Shown here one piece after another: positions 27,354 through 36,059 of a stretch of DNA of 64,000 bases. This DNA is from Pseudomonas sp. MIACH (GTDB lineage: Bacteria > Pseudomonadota > Gammaproteobacteria > Pseudomonadales > Pseudomonadaceae), in contig NZ_LHVO01000035.1 of NCBI RefSeq assembly GCF_001269925.1, forward strand, positions 20,640-84,639. Reading direction: 5' to 3'. Within the stretch, counting starts at the first letter, position 1. Each line of letters begins with the position of its first letter. The notes under the pieces are model-generated. The model did no database searches and was not told the DNA's origin. It worked only from the letters and a program-made list of their open reading frames with translations. The translations under genes and the position numbers were made by a program.

Positions 27354-29614
27354 GGCTCTATAGCAAATTGGCGCTGTGCTACCTGGCGTTCAGTCTCAGC
27401 GGCAGCGCTCTCAGCGCCGGCGAGCAAGACCCCGTCGAGCGCTTGTTGCAGCAGATGACGCTCGAAGAAAAAGTTGGCCAACTCAACCAACTCGGCGTCC
27501 AGGACACGCCTACCGGCCCGGTCATTGACCAGGGCGAACTGGCGCAACTGCCCATGAGCACCGTTGGCTCAGTCCTCGGCGCCTATGGTTTCGAGCGGAC
27601 TCGCCAGTTGCAGGAACAGGTCGTCACGCATTCGCGCCTGCATATACCGCTGTTGTTTGCGTTCGATGTGATTCACGGCTTTCGTACCGTATTTCCCGTT
27701 CCGCTGGCAGAAGCCGCGGCCTGGGACCCTGCCCTGGCACAACGGACCGCTCGCGCGGCGGCCGTTGAAGCGACGGCCAGCGGCGTGCATTGGACCTTCG
27801 CCCCCATGGTCGACATTGCCCGCGACCCGCGCTGGGGCCGCGTGGTGGAAGGTACCGGCGAAGATCCGTTCCTGGGCGCGGCGCTGGCCAGCGCCAAAGT
27901 GCAGGGGTTCCACGGTGACGGGCCTCCAGACCCCACCTTTATGCTGGCGACCGCGAAACACTTCGTGACCTACGGCGCGGCCGAAGGCGGGCGCGACTAC
28001 AACGTCGCCGACGTATCGGAACGCACTGTGCGGGAAGTGTACTTGCCGCCTTTCCAGGCGGCTGTGGCGGCTGGCGTCGACGGGATCATGCCCTCGTTCA
28101 ACGAACTGGCCGGGACACCCCTGCACAGCAACACCGCCCTGTTGACCGGAGTGCTGCGCAATCAATGGAGGTTTCGCGGCCTCATTGTCAGTGACTTCAA
28201 CGCCATTTGGGAGCTGAGCCAGCACGGCATCGCAGGAGGCCCGGCCGACAGGGCAAGGCTGGCGTTCAACGCCGGCGTGGACATCGACATGGCGAGCCAG
28301 ACTTACCGCCAATACCTGCCCTCGCTGGTGCGCAATGGCCAGGTTTCCCTGGCAGCCGTGGACGCTGCGGTGCGCCGCGTACTCCAGGCCAAACAGCGCC
28401 TGGGGCTGCTTGAAGATCCCTACCGCTACAGCGATGAGGCGCGGCAACGGGCCAATGTGCTGACACCGCAGCACCGGGCACTGGCGCGCGAGGCCGCGCA
28501 GAAGTCCATCGTACTGTTGAAAAATACCGACGCCCTGCTGCCGCTGTCCAAGCACCTGCGTAACGTGCTGGTGGTCGGCAGCCTGGCCACGGATGCCGAG
28601 GCCACGATCGGCCCATGGGCCTTGGCGGGTCATCCCGAAGATTCGATCACGGTCTTGCAGGGCATACGCCGCGCCGTCGCCCCTGACACTGAGGTGGTTT
28701 ACCTGCCCGGCGCTTCGCCCATCAGCGACGACACTCAGAACCTCATCGAGGTCCGGCAGGCCGCCCGCCTTGCCGAGGTGGTGGTCGCCGTGCTCGGCGA
28801 GCGCGCGGATCAGAGCGGCGAAGCCCGCAGTCGCGCGGACCTGGGCTTGCCGGGTGCCCAGGAGGCGCTGTTGCGCGCCCTGCTGGACAGCGGCAAACCT
28901 GTGGTCATCGTGCTGATGAATGGCCGCCCGCTGGTGCTCTCGCAGACCGTGCGCCAGGCGCCGGCGCTGCTGGAAACCTGGTTCCTGGGCAGTGAGATGG
29001 GCAATGCCGTGGCCGATATCCTGTTCGGTGACGTCAACCCCAGCGGCAAACTGCCGATCACGTTCCCTCGCAGCGTGGGTCAGATCCCCCTCTACTACGC
29101 GCACAAGAGCACCGGTCGTCCGCCCAGCGGCGATGAAAGGTATGCTTCCGGCTATATCGATGAGCACTGGGCGCCGCTGTATCCCTTCGGTTTCGGCCTG
29201 AGCTACACCTCGTTCAGCTACTCCGCGCCGCGGCTCAGCGCGCAGCGGCTGGCGTCTACCCAAGCGTTGGCCGTAACGGTCACCGTCACCAATACCGGAG
29301 CGCGCTCAGGCGAAGAAATCGTGCAGTTGTACCTGCGCGATGATGTCGCCAGCGTGACCCGCCCGGTTCGCCAATTACGCGGTTTTCGCAAAGTGCATTT
29401 GGCACCCGGCGAGGCTCGGGAGCTGACCTTCACCCTTGACCAAGAGGACTTCGCCCTGCTGGACAGCGATTTTTCGCCGGTGGTTGAGGCCGGCACGTTC
29501 ACCGTCTTCGTCGGGGCAGATTCGACCACCGAAAACCAGGCCCGGTTTGAACTGACCGATAGCCGCGCATTGTCTATTTCGGGCCAGTCTGTCCCATCAC
29601 GGGGATCACACTGA
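27350..29614 (+). CDS. bglX: Periplasmic beta-glucosidase, GH3 family
   Basis: 754 aa with a Sec signal (LALCYLAFSLSGSALSAG). GH3 N-domain features are present: RDPRWGRVVEGTGEDP, KHFVTYG, and the nucleophile aspartate in GLIVSDFNAIWEL. The (alpha/beta)6 sandwich domain and the fibronectin III-like C-terminal domain (VTVTVTNTGARSGEEIVQLY) follow. Length fits BglX. The start is GTG at 27350, overlapping the opgD stop (GTGA). Together with OpgD it could break periplasmic glucans down to glucose. Confidence 0.85.
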   Translation: MRLYSKLALCYLAFSLSGSALSAGEQDPVERLLQQMTLEEKVGQLNQLGVQDTPTGPVIDQGELAQLPMSTVGSVLGAYGFERTRQLQEQVVTHSRLHIPLLFAFDVIHGFRTVFPVPLAEAAAWDPALAQRTARAAAVEATASGVHWTFAPMVDIARDPRWGRVVEGTGEDPFLGAALASAKVQGFHGDGPPDPTFMLATAKHFVTYGAAEGGRDYNVADVSERTVREVYLPPFQAAVAAGVDGIMPSFNELAGTPLHSNTALLTGVLRNQWRFRGLIVSDFNAIWELSQHGIAGGPADRARLAFNAGVDIDMASQTYRQYLPSLVRNGQVSLAAVDAAVRRVLQAKQRLGLLEDPYRYSDEARQRANVLTPQHRALAREAAQKSIVLLKNTDALLPLSKHLRNVLVVGSLATDAEATIGPWALAGHPEDSITVLQGIRRAVAPDTEVVYLPGASPISDDTQNLIEVRQAARLAEVVVAVLGERADQSGEARSRADLGLPGAQEALLRALLDSGKPVVIVLMNGRPLVLSQTVRQAPALLETWFLGSEMGNAVADILFGDVNPSGKLPITFPRSVGQIPLYYAHKSTGRPPSGDERYASGYIDEHWAPLYPFGFGLSYTSFSYSAPRLSAQRLASTQALAVTVTVTNTGARSGEEIVQLYLRDDVASVTRPVRQLRGFRKVHLAPGEARELTFTLDQEDFALLDSDFSPVVEAGTFTVFVGADSTTENQARFELTDSRALSISGQSVPSRGSH

Positions 29615-29695
29615 GGACACCTGCAGGTTGTCTGGCCTTTCGTTACTGGCGCAGAATGCCGGATCGACCTGAGAGTCCGAACCCAAGGAAACCGT

Positions 29696-31315
29696 ATGAG
29701 CCTGTCCTTGCTAAGCCGTTACGCCTTCTTTGCCGTGTGCGTCATTTTCACCCTCGCCAGCCTCCCCTTTATCCAACACGAATGGCTGTGGCCCATTACC
29801 TTGGTCACCGGCGTGTTGAGCCTGATCGGCATTTTCGACCTGCTGCAAAGCCCCCACGCCGTGCGCCGCAACTACCCGATCCTGGGCAATATCCGTTACC
29901 TGGTGGAAGCCATCCGCCCGGAAATCCGCCAGTACCTGCTGGAGTCCGACAGCGACGCCCTGCCCTTCTCGCGCTCGCAACGCTCGCTGGTTTACTCGCG
30001 CGCCAAGAACGAAACGGCTGACAAGCCTTTTGGCACCCTGATCGACGTGTACCAGTCGGGCTTCGAATTTATCGGCCACTCCATGCGCCCCGCGCCGCTG
30101 AGCGACCCCAGCGCCTTTCGCGTGATGGTCGGCGGCCCGCAATGCACGCAGCCGTATTCGGCGTCGGTGTTCAATATCTCGGCGATGAGCTTTGGCTCGT
30201 TGAGCGCCAACGCGATTCGCGCGCTCAACCAAGGCGCCAAGCTCGGCAATTTCGCCCATGACACCGGCGAAGGCAGCATCAGCCCCTATCACCGCGAAAA
30301 CGGCGGCGACCTGACCTGGGAACTGGGCAGCGGCTACTTCGGTTGCCGCACCAGCGACGGTCGCTTCGACCCGGAGCGCTTTGCGGTGCAGGCGCAAAAC
30401 CCGCAGGTGCGCATGATCGAAATCAAGATGAGCCAGGGCGCCAAGCCCGGCCACGGCGGGATCCTGCCCAAGCACAAGGTGACTAAGGAAATCGCCGAGA
30501 CGCGCGGCATCCTGATGGGCGAAGACTGTATCTCGCCGTCGCGTCACAGTGCGTTCTCCACCCCTATCGAGCTGATGCAGTTCATCGCACAACTGCGCGA
30601 ACTGTCCCGCGGCAAGCCGGTGGGCTTCAAGTTCTGCCTGGGCCACCCGTGGGAGTTCATGGGCATTGCCAAGGCCATGCTCGAAACCGGCATCCTCCCG
30701 GACTTTATCGTGGTCGACGGCAAGGAAGGCGGGACCGGCGCCGCGCCCGTGGAGTTCACCGACCATATCGGCGTGCCGCTGCGTGAAGGCCTGTTGTTCG
30801 TGCACAACACCCTGGTGGGCCTGAACCTGCGCGACAAGATCAAGCTCGGCGCCAGCGGTAAGATCGTCAGCGCCTTCGATATCGCCAGCGTACTGGCCAT
30901 CGGTGCCGACTGGGCCAACTCGGCGCGCGGCTTCATGTTCGCCATCGGCTGCATCCAGTCCCAAAGCTGCCACACCAACAAATGCCCCACCGGCGTCGCG
31001 ACCCAGGATCCGCTGCGCCAACGCGCCCTGGTGGTACCGGACAAGGCCCAGCGCGTGTTCAACTTCCACCGCAACACCCTCAAGGCCCTCGCCGAGATGC
31101 TCGCGGCGGCAGGCCTGGATCATCCGTCGCAGCTGTCGGCCAAGCACCTGGTGCGGCGCATGTCAGCGACCGAGATCAAGCTGTTCTCACAGTTGCATGT
31201 GTTCTTGAAACCGGGGGAGTTGCTCACCGGTGAAGTGAATGGCGAGTTCTATTCACGCATGTGGCAGATGGCACGCGCGGACAGTTTTGAACCCCACGAA
31301 GTCGCCGCCGCTTAA
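29696..31315 (+). CDS. FMN-binding glutamate synthase (GltB-like) family protein
   Basis: 539 aa. Two N-terminal membrane helices (about 9-27 and 33-50) are followed by a glutamate synthase alpha-subunit domain with FMN-site segments SAMSFGSLS, EGSISPYH and DGKEGGTGAAP. The iron-sulfur cysteine cluster motif is CIQSQSCHTNKCPTGVAT. It lacks the amidotransferase domain of GltB, as is usual for these stand-alone membrane-linked proteins, whose reaction is not established. ATG 29696 overlaps no other gene, and a small monooxygenase gene follows after 12 bases. Confidence 0.8.
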   Translation: MSLSLLSRYAFFAVCVIFTLASLPFIQHEWLWPITLVTGVLSLIGIFDLLQSPHAVRRNYPILGNIRYLVEAIRPEIRQYLLESDSDALPFSRSQRSLVYSRAKNETADKPFGTLIDVYQSGFEFIGHSMRPAPLSDPSAFRVMVGGPQCTQPYSASVFNISAMSFGSLSANAIRALNQGAKLGNFAHDTGEGSISPYHRENGGDLTWELGSGYFGCRTSDGRFDPERFAVQAQNPQVRMIEIKMSQGAKPGHGGILPKHKVTKEIAETRGILMGEDCISPSRHSAFSTPIELMQFIAQLRELSRGKPVGFKFCLGHPWEFMGIAKAMLETGILPDFIVVDGKEGGTGAAPVEFTDHIGVPLREGLLFVHNTLVGLNLRDKIKLGASGKIVSAFDIASVLAIGADWANSARGFMFAIGCIQSQSCHTNKCPTGVATQDPLRQRALVVPDKAQRVFNFHRNTLKALAEMLAAAGLDHPSQLSAKHLVRRMSATEIKLFSQLHVFLKPGELLTGEVNGEFYSRMWQMARADSFEPHEVAAA

Positions 31316-31327
31316 AGGACCCAGCTC

Positions 31328-31612
31328 ATGTTGAAAGTCATCGCTGAAGATTTCATCAAACCCGAATACCTCGACATCGTGCGGCCCTGGTACGCCGAAC
31401 TGGTGGAAAAAACCCGCCAGGAACCGCTGTGCATTTCGTACGATCTGTTTGTTGATCAGAAAGACCCAGGGCACTTCATTTTCATCGAGCAATGGCCCGA
31501 TCAGGCCGCGCTCGACACCCATTGCCGGACCGAACACTTCACCCGGCTGGTGCCGCAGATCAACGAGTATCAGGCCAAGCCGTGCAAAGTACTGTTGATG
31601 GATGCGTTCTAG
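31328..31612 (+). CDS. Antibiotic biosynthesis monooxygenase (ABM) domain protein
   Basis: 94 aa, one ABM ferredoxin-like domain. The core FIEQWPDQAALDTHCRTEHF is typical of small quinol or YgiN-like monooxygenases. It is placed 12 bases after the GltB-like flavoprotein and is probably in its operon. Substrate unknown. Confidence 0.75.
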   Translation: MLKVIAEDFIKPEYLDIVRPWYAELVEKTRQEPLCISYDLFVDQKDPGHFIFIEQWPDQAALDTHCRTEHFTRLVPQINEYQAKPCKVLLMDAF

Positions 31613-31671
31613 CCCACCCTTTCCCCGCTGGACCGGACCACCGACGGCATCGTTGAAACAAGGAGCTTCAC

Positions 31672-31815
31672 ATGCCGTTACTGGACTTCGCTGTAATCGC
31701 CGGGCAACTGCCTGACAGTTGGAAATCCAAGTGCCGGGGCCGGTGGGTGATCATTGATGGCGAGGTGAAGCGGTATAGCTCCCAACCTCGGGTTAAAAAA
31801 CCCTTCACGGATTAA
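31672..31815 (+). CDS. Small conserved-looking hypothetical protein (47 aa)
   Basis: ATG 31672 with a strong AAGGAG (31660-31665) opens a 47-codon frame, MPLLDFAVIAGQLPDSWKSK followed by a basic tail (RYSSQPRVKKPFTD), ending at TAA 31813-31815. The protein is basic, soluble and has no recognised domain. It follows the ABM gene by 59 bases and its end overlaps the convergent glucosyltransferase gene by 11 bases. The ribosome-binding site is the main support. Confidence 0.5.
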   Translation: MPLLDFAVIAGQLPDSWKSKCRGRWVIIDGEVKRYSSQPRVKKPFTD

Positions 31816-33286
31816 CACGAGGCTGTTGTTTCATGACGATATAGCCGTCGCCATCTTCCAGATATATGGAGTAAAACAAATTATCGACTATGGGCCGGGC
31901 GTCGCGTTTCAGGCGTACATCGGCCGAATGTTCGTGGCTGGCTTGGACCACATTGGTGATCCCCACCCTGGCCATCGCCTCTGGTAAAAACAAAAAATCA
32001 GCGCCCACCAGATACGGCATGACCGGCATGATTGACACAGTTCCAGCAGAGGCCGGCAACCAAAAGTCCTGAGCACTGGCATTAAAGTAAAAGACCTTTA
32101 CCGAAGCAAGCGTTGCATTAGCGCTGATCGAATAGGCCAAACTACTCATCAGGTCAGTTTCCAGCGTCCTCTTCAAACTCAAAACCCGACCATAACTATA
32201 AGAAACGGACACCATTAAAATTACCGGCAGCACCACCAACACCGTTAACTTGCGCTGCACAGCACTTAACCACTGGTAGATCACCAGCACTATAAAAACC
32301 AGTAAAGGCCCGGCCCCCAACATTGCCCTTGAGTCATTATTCTCGTAGAAAAAAACCAGCATGATTCCAGGCACAGAAATTATCATCAACGGTACTATCG
32401 ACACATAAGCCACACTCATCAGAACTTTACTCACCCAGCCTGGTCTTTCACGCATTCCAGAACACCACGCCCAGGCATAACCCAGCCCAAACAGAATCGC
32501 CATCACCGCGAAAAACCCTGCATGCCCACCCGTGTACAAAGGGCGAATCCGTTCTTCAGCGCTTTCCAGGCGCTGGAAGATGACAATCGGCCAATTCTCA
32601 TCCAAAGCAAGCAGCCGCTGCCGTTCCTTGCCCATGAACGGCACGATCGCGAAGAGATAAAAAAGGGCGGCAACGCCTGCTTGAGCTGCCTTTTCAACAC
32701 CCAACATCACCCACTCGCGAGTTGCTTTTTGATCGTTAATCGCTCTGTACAACTCGATGCAGCACAACCCGAAAAACGCATTGATGAGTGGCTGATAAAC
32801 ACACAGTGCACAGCCAACCAGTAAACTTGCGCCCCACCATTCAACCCACTTTCTTTCAGACTTCAAAGTGATAGCAAACACTATCATCGCCAACCCTACC
32901 GTCATCACCGGGCCGTCGTATTTATAAACGAGATCACTCAAAAACAAGGGACTGAAAAACATCGGCAACACCACCGCCGACGAACACACATTCACCTGAC
33001 TGAAATAATGAAATGCGAGTTTCTCCAGCGCCTTTGCCATGAACAAACCCGCCACCAGCAAGCCCAATGGAAAAGAGTCGGGCGTGCCATTTGACAGGGA
33101 TAATAAATGATAAAAACCATCAATTAAAAAACGCCCTTCAGCCCGCCATGACGCATACCCGGACGCGGCCCTGAAACTGTCTTCAACGTAAAAATAGTCA
33201 GCCAGAATCAATGGATATACATAGACTAAAACCGCCACCAAAAAGAATATAAAACTTTCTCTTCTCGACCATTCATGCTTACACAT
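31805..33286 (-). CDS. Type-specific glucosyltransferase-like membrane protein (GtrX)
   Basis: 493 aa with about ten membrane helices and an early acidic pair after the first helix (ADYFYVEDSFR), as in Glucos_trans_II/GtrIV-type O-antigen glucosyltransferases. It follows gtrA and gtrB in the order usual for O-antigen modification clusters, where this third protein moves glucose from bactoprenol to the O-chain on the periplasmic side. Base composition is visibly more AT-rich than its neighbours (runs such as ATAATAAATGATAAAAACC), a sign of acquisition. Confidence 0.75.
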   Translation of the reverse strand: MCKHEWSRRESFIFFLVAVLVYVYPLILADYFYVEDSFRAASGYASWRAEGRFLIDGFYHLLSLSNGTPDSFPLGLLVAGLFMAKALEKLAFHYFSQVNVCSSAVVLPMFFSPLFLSDLVYKYDGPVMTVGLAMIVFAITLKSERKWVEWWGASLLVGCALCVYQPLINAFFGLCCIELYRAINDQKATREWVMLGVEKAAQAGVAALFYLFAIVPFMGKERQRLLALDENWPIVIFQRLESAEERIRPLYTGGHAGFFAVMAILFGLGYAWAWCSGMRERPGWVSKVLMSVAYVSIVPLMIISVPGIMLVFFYENNDSRAMLGAGPLLVFIVLVIYQWLSAVQRKLTVLVVLPVILMVSVSYSYGRVLSLKRTLETDLMSSLAYSISANATLASVKVFYFNASAQDFWLPASAGTVSIMPVMPYLVGADFLFLPEAMARVGITNVVQASHEHSADVRLKRDARPIVDNLFYSIYLEDGDGYIVMKQQPRVNP

Positions 33287-33312
33287 GTTCCGGCGCCTCC
33301 TCTAAGCCCCCG

Positions 33313-34266
33313 CTAAACACCGATTTTTTCGCAGGCTTGCTCTACCCGACGCACAACGCCTTTAACCACATAGCGCGGCCGATGTTTGGTTTCCATATAG
33401 ATACGCCCTACATACTCCCCCAGTATCCCGATCCCAATCAGTTGCACGCCACCCAGGAACAAGATCGCCGTCATTAACGACGGATACCCCGGCACGTCAT
33501 TGCCAAACAGCACTTTGTCCAACGCCAGGTACCCGGCGTACACCAACGCGATCAGCGAAATCACACTGCCGATATAGCTCCATAACCGCAGCGGCAACGT
33601 GCTGAACGAGGTGATCCCGTCCAACGCCAGGTTCCACAGTTTCCATGCGTTGAATTTGCTCTGGCCCACCGTGCGGGGTGCTCGATCGTATTCGACAATG
33701 GCCACGGTAAAGCCGGCCCAGGACAACACGCCCTTCATGAATAACTGCTGTTCGGGCAGCGCCTTGATCACGTCCACCACCTTGCGATCCATCAGCCGAA
33801 AGTCGCCGACGTTTTCTTCGATATGCGTGTAGGAAATACGGTTGAGCAAGTGATAGAACATCGACGCACTGCGGCGCTTGAGGTAGCCGTCACTGGAGCG
33901 GTCACGACGTTTGGCCAGCACCACATCGGCGCCGCCCTGCCATTCATGGATCAAGCGCGGGATCACCTCGACCGGATCCTGCAGGTCCACATCCATGGGC
34001 ACCACGGCATCACCCGTCGCGTATTCAAGCCCGGCGAACAGCGCGGCCTCCTTGCCGAAATTGCGCGACAGATTGATCAGCACCATATCGCTGTCCGCCA
34101 TGGCCAGCGCCCGGGCACGTTCGGCGGTACGGTCGGTGCTGCCATCGTTGATAAGCACGACTTCAATCCTGTGAGTCTGCAAATCCTGCGCCTCACGCAC
34201 TGCCCGGTAGAACGGCTCGATCGCCTGTTCTTCGTTGAACACCGGCACGATCAGCGAAATCTTCAT
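33313..34266 (-). CDS. gtrB: Bactoprenol glucosyltransferase GtrB-like
   Basis: 317 aa. A GT2 catalytic domain ([20 protein letters not shown], then [14 protein letters not shown] with the metal-binding acidic motif) is followed by two C-terminal membrane helices (about 230-250 and 262-290). This matches GtrB, which loads glucose from UDP-glucose onto undecaprenyl phosphate. It overlaps gtrA by 4 bases and precedes the type-specific gene by 26 bases. Confidence 0.85.
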   Translation of the reverse strand: MKISLIVPVFNEEQAIEPFYRAVREAQDLQTHRIEVVLINDGSTDRTAERARALAMADSDMVLINLSRNFGKEAALFAGLEYATGDAVVPMDVDLQDPVEVIPRLIHEWQGGADVVLAKRRDRSSDGYLKRRSASMFYHLLNRISYTHIEENVGDFRLMDRKVVDVIKALPEQQLFMKGVLSWAGFTVAIVEYDRAPRTVGQSKFNAWKLWNLALDGITSFSTLPLRLWSYIGSVISLIALVYAGYLALDKVLFGNDVPGYPSLMTAILFLGGVQLIGIGILGEYVGRIYMETKHRPRYVVKGVVRRVEQACEKIGV

Positions 34267-34637
34267 TGCCCACGCTCACGAAACACCACCCACCTGGACA
34301 GCAGGAAACCGCAGACCAGGCTCAACAGCGAAAAGCCCAGCACCGTGACGATACCCGGCCAGCGCCAACGGTCCGCCAGCCACCCCACTCCCAGGCTCAA
34401 ACCGCCCATGCATGCCATAAACAACAGATAACGCGTCAGCGAGACAGGCACGACAAAGGTGTAGATCGCGTTGACATAAAACGAGAAAGACGCCGCCACG
34501 CCAAAGGCCAGGACGTTGCTCGCGGCCTGGCTGAGGTCCAGCGCGGTCCTGAACACAAAAAACAGCTGCCAGTGGATCAGCGTGTTGGCGACCCCGATCA
34601 CTGTGTAGCTGGAGAACCCCTTCCACAGGTTGGTCAT
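34263..34637 (-). CDS. gtrA: GtrA-like flippase
   Basis: 124 aa with four membrane helices ([20 protein letters not shown] at the start, [14 protein letters not shown] at the end), the hallmark of GtrA, which flips bactoprenol-linked glucose to the periplasm. The open frame reaches 34829, but ATG 34637 (MTNLWKG) is chosen because AGGGGGA lies just upstream and the GtrA fold starts there. First gene of the gtr cluster and divergent from opgC. Confidence 0.85.
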   Translation of the reverse strand: MTNLWKGFSSYTVIGVANTLIHWQLFFVFRTALDLSQAASNVLAFGVAASFSFYVNAIYTFVVPVSLTRYLLFMACMGGLSLGVGWLADRWRWPGIVTVLGFSLLSLVCGFLLSRWVVFRERGQ

Positions 34638-34860
34638 GCCGTCCCCCTGTTTCGCCAGCCTCCAGCAAGCCATGGCATCTGTTGTTCGTCTACTGTCAGA
34701 ATTAACAGGTCGCCGCTGCGCGCAGTTGAGACATTCAGTAATACCCAACCTTTGCAATTGTTTACAAATATCGCCAACCTGCGCCCGCCCGACACGCGGC
34801 GTACGACAACGTGCGCGTTCGCCTGTCATTACTAAACTTATTGTTCAAGAGCCCGCTGCC
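34638..34860. promoter_or_regulatory. Divergent promoter region between gtrA and opgC
   Basis: This 223-base gap is more AT-rich in its middle (around 34725-34770, CAATTGTTTACAAATATCG) and separates two divergent envelope genes. It should hold both promoters. No confident -35/-10 pair or operator could be picked out by eye. Confidence 0.4.
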
Positions 34861-35997
34861 ATGCTGAACGGACGCGACCCACGCATCGATTTTTTTCGGG
34901 GCCTGGCGTTGATCTTTATTTTCTGGGATCACGTCCCCCACAATCCCCTCGGCCAGATCACCCTGCGCAATGTTGGTTTCAGCGATGCTGCGGAGGTGTT
35001 TGTATTTCTCGCCGGCTACGCGGCGGTGCTGGCCTACGGCAAGATCCTGCAACGCGACGGCTACTGGATCGCCTCACTGAAAATCCTGCGCCGCGCCTGG
35101 GTGTTGTACGTGGTGCATATCTTTTTGCTGGCGATGCTGATGGGCATCGTGTTCTTCGCCAACAGCCATGTGGAAACCCGCGACCTGGTCGAGGAGATGG
35201 GCCTGACCCATTTCGTCACCCACCCGCAACAGGCCCTCACCGATGAGCTGCTGCTGCGCTTCAAGCCCAACCTGATGGACCCGTTGCCGCTGTATATCGT
35301 GCTGCTCGCGGGCCTGCCGCTGGTGTTGCCGTTGCTGCTGCGCAGGACCTGGCTGGTGGTGGTCGGGTCGGCGACGGTGTACCTGCTGGCACCGTGGATG
35401 GGCTGGAACCTACGGGCGATTGCCGATGGCGTGTGGTACTTCAACCCGGTGACCTGGCAGTTCCTGTTTATCCTCGGTGGCGCGGCCGCGATCCAGGCCA
35501 CACGGGCGCGCCCCGCAGACACGCGTGCGCTGGCACGCCAGCCGCTGTTCATGGCGGCGGCGGTGTACACCGTGCTGGCCGGTGTGCTGACGCTCTCCTG
35601 GCGCTGGCCCGAAGTGCACGACGCGCTGATGCCCGCCTGGCTCAGCGATTTGATCTATCCCATCAGCAAGACCGACCTGTCGCCACTGCGCCTGCTGCAC
35701 TTCCTGGCCCTGGCGTATGTCACCGCCAAACTGTTGCCCGGCCGCGGCTGGACGCAAAACTGGCTGGCCGAACAAAGTTGCCGCATGGGCCGCTACTCCC
35801 TGGAAGTGTTCTGCCTCGGCGTGCTACTGGCCCCCTTGGCGGACATGCTCAACGCCCAAGCCGGTGATGCCTGGCCCATGCAGATTTTCAGTGCCCTGCT
35901 GGGGATGGCGTTGATGGCCGGGCTGGCAGCGTGGCTGGAGTTCAACAAACAGCTGGACCTGCGCCAGCGCAGCACTGCGCGGCAGTTAAATAGTTAG
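34861..35997 (+). CDS. opgC: OpgC-type membrane acyltransferase
   Basis: 378 aa with about ten membrane helices. It starts MLNGRDPRIDFFRGLALIFIF and includes WDHVPHNPLG, typical of the OpgC domain. OpgC proteins add succinyl groups to osmoregulated periplasmic glucans. The open frame runs from 34630, but ATG 34861 begins the family's N-terminus. OpgD and BglX are 5.2 kb upstream on the same strand, so several glucan functions are clustered. Confidence 0.8.
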   Translation: MLNGRDPRIDFFRGLALIFIFWDHVPHNPLGQITLRNVGFSDAAEVFVFLAGYAAVLAYGKILQRDGYWIASLKILRRAWVLYVVHIFLLAMLMGIVFFANSHVETRDLVEEMGLTHFVTHPQQALTDELLLRFKPNLMDPLPLYIVLLAGLPLVLPLLLRRTWLVVVGSATVYLLAPWMGWNLRAIADGVWYFNPVTWQFLFILGGAAAIQATRARPADTRALARQPLFMAAAVYTVLAGVLTLSWRWPEVHDALMPAWLSDLIYPISKTDLSPLRLLHFLALAYVTAKLLPGRGWTQNWLAEQSCRMGRYSLEVFCLGVLLAPLADMLNAQAGDAWPMQIFSALLGMALMAGLAAWLEFNKQLDLRQRSTARQLNS

Positions 35998-36059
35998 CCC
36001 CAGCGCCGGCATGCGCGGTGATTCCATCTGCCTTCCACTTATCGTGAAAGGTAGAGCGC

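Noticed and set aside
31805..34637. Prophage remnant around the gtr genes
   Set aside because: No integrase, attachment repeat, capsid or lysis gene is seen on either side; only the gtr genes and composition suggest a mobile origin.
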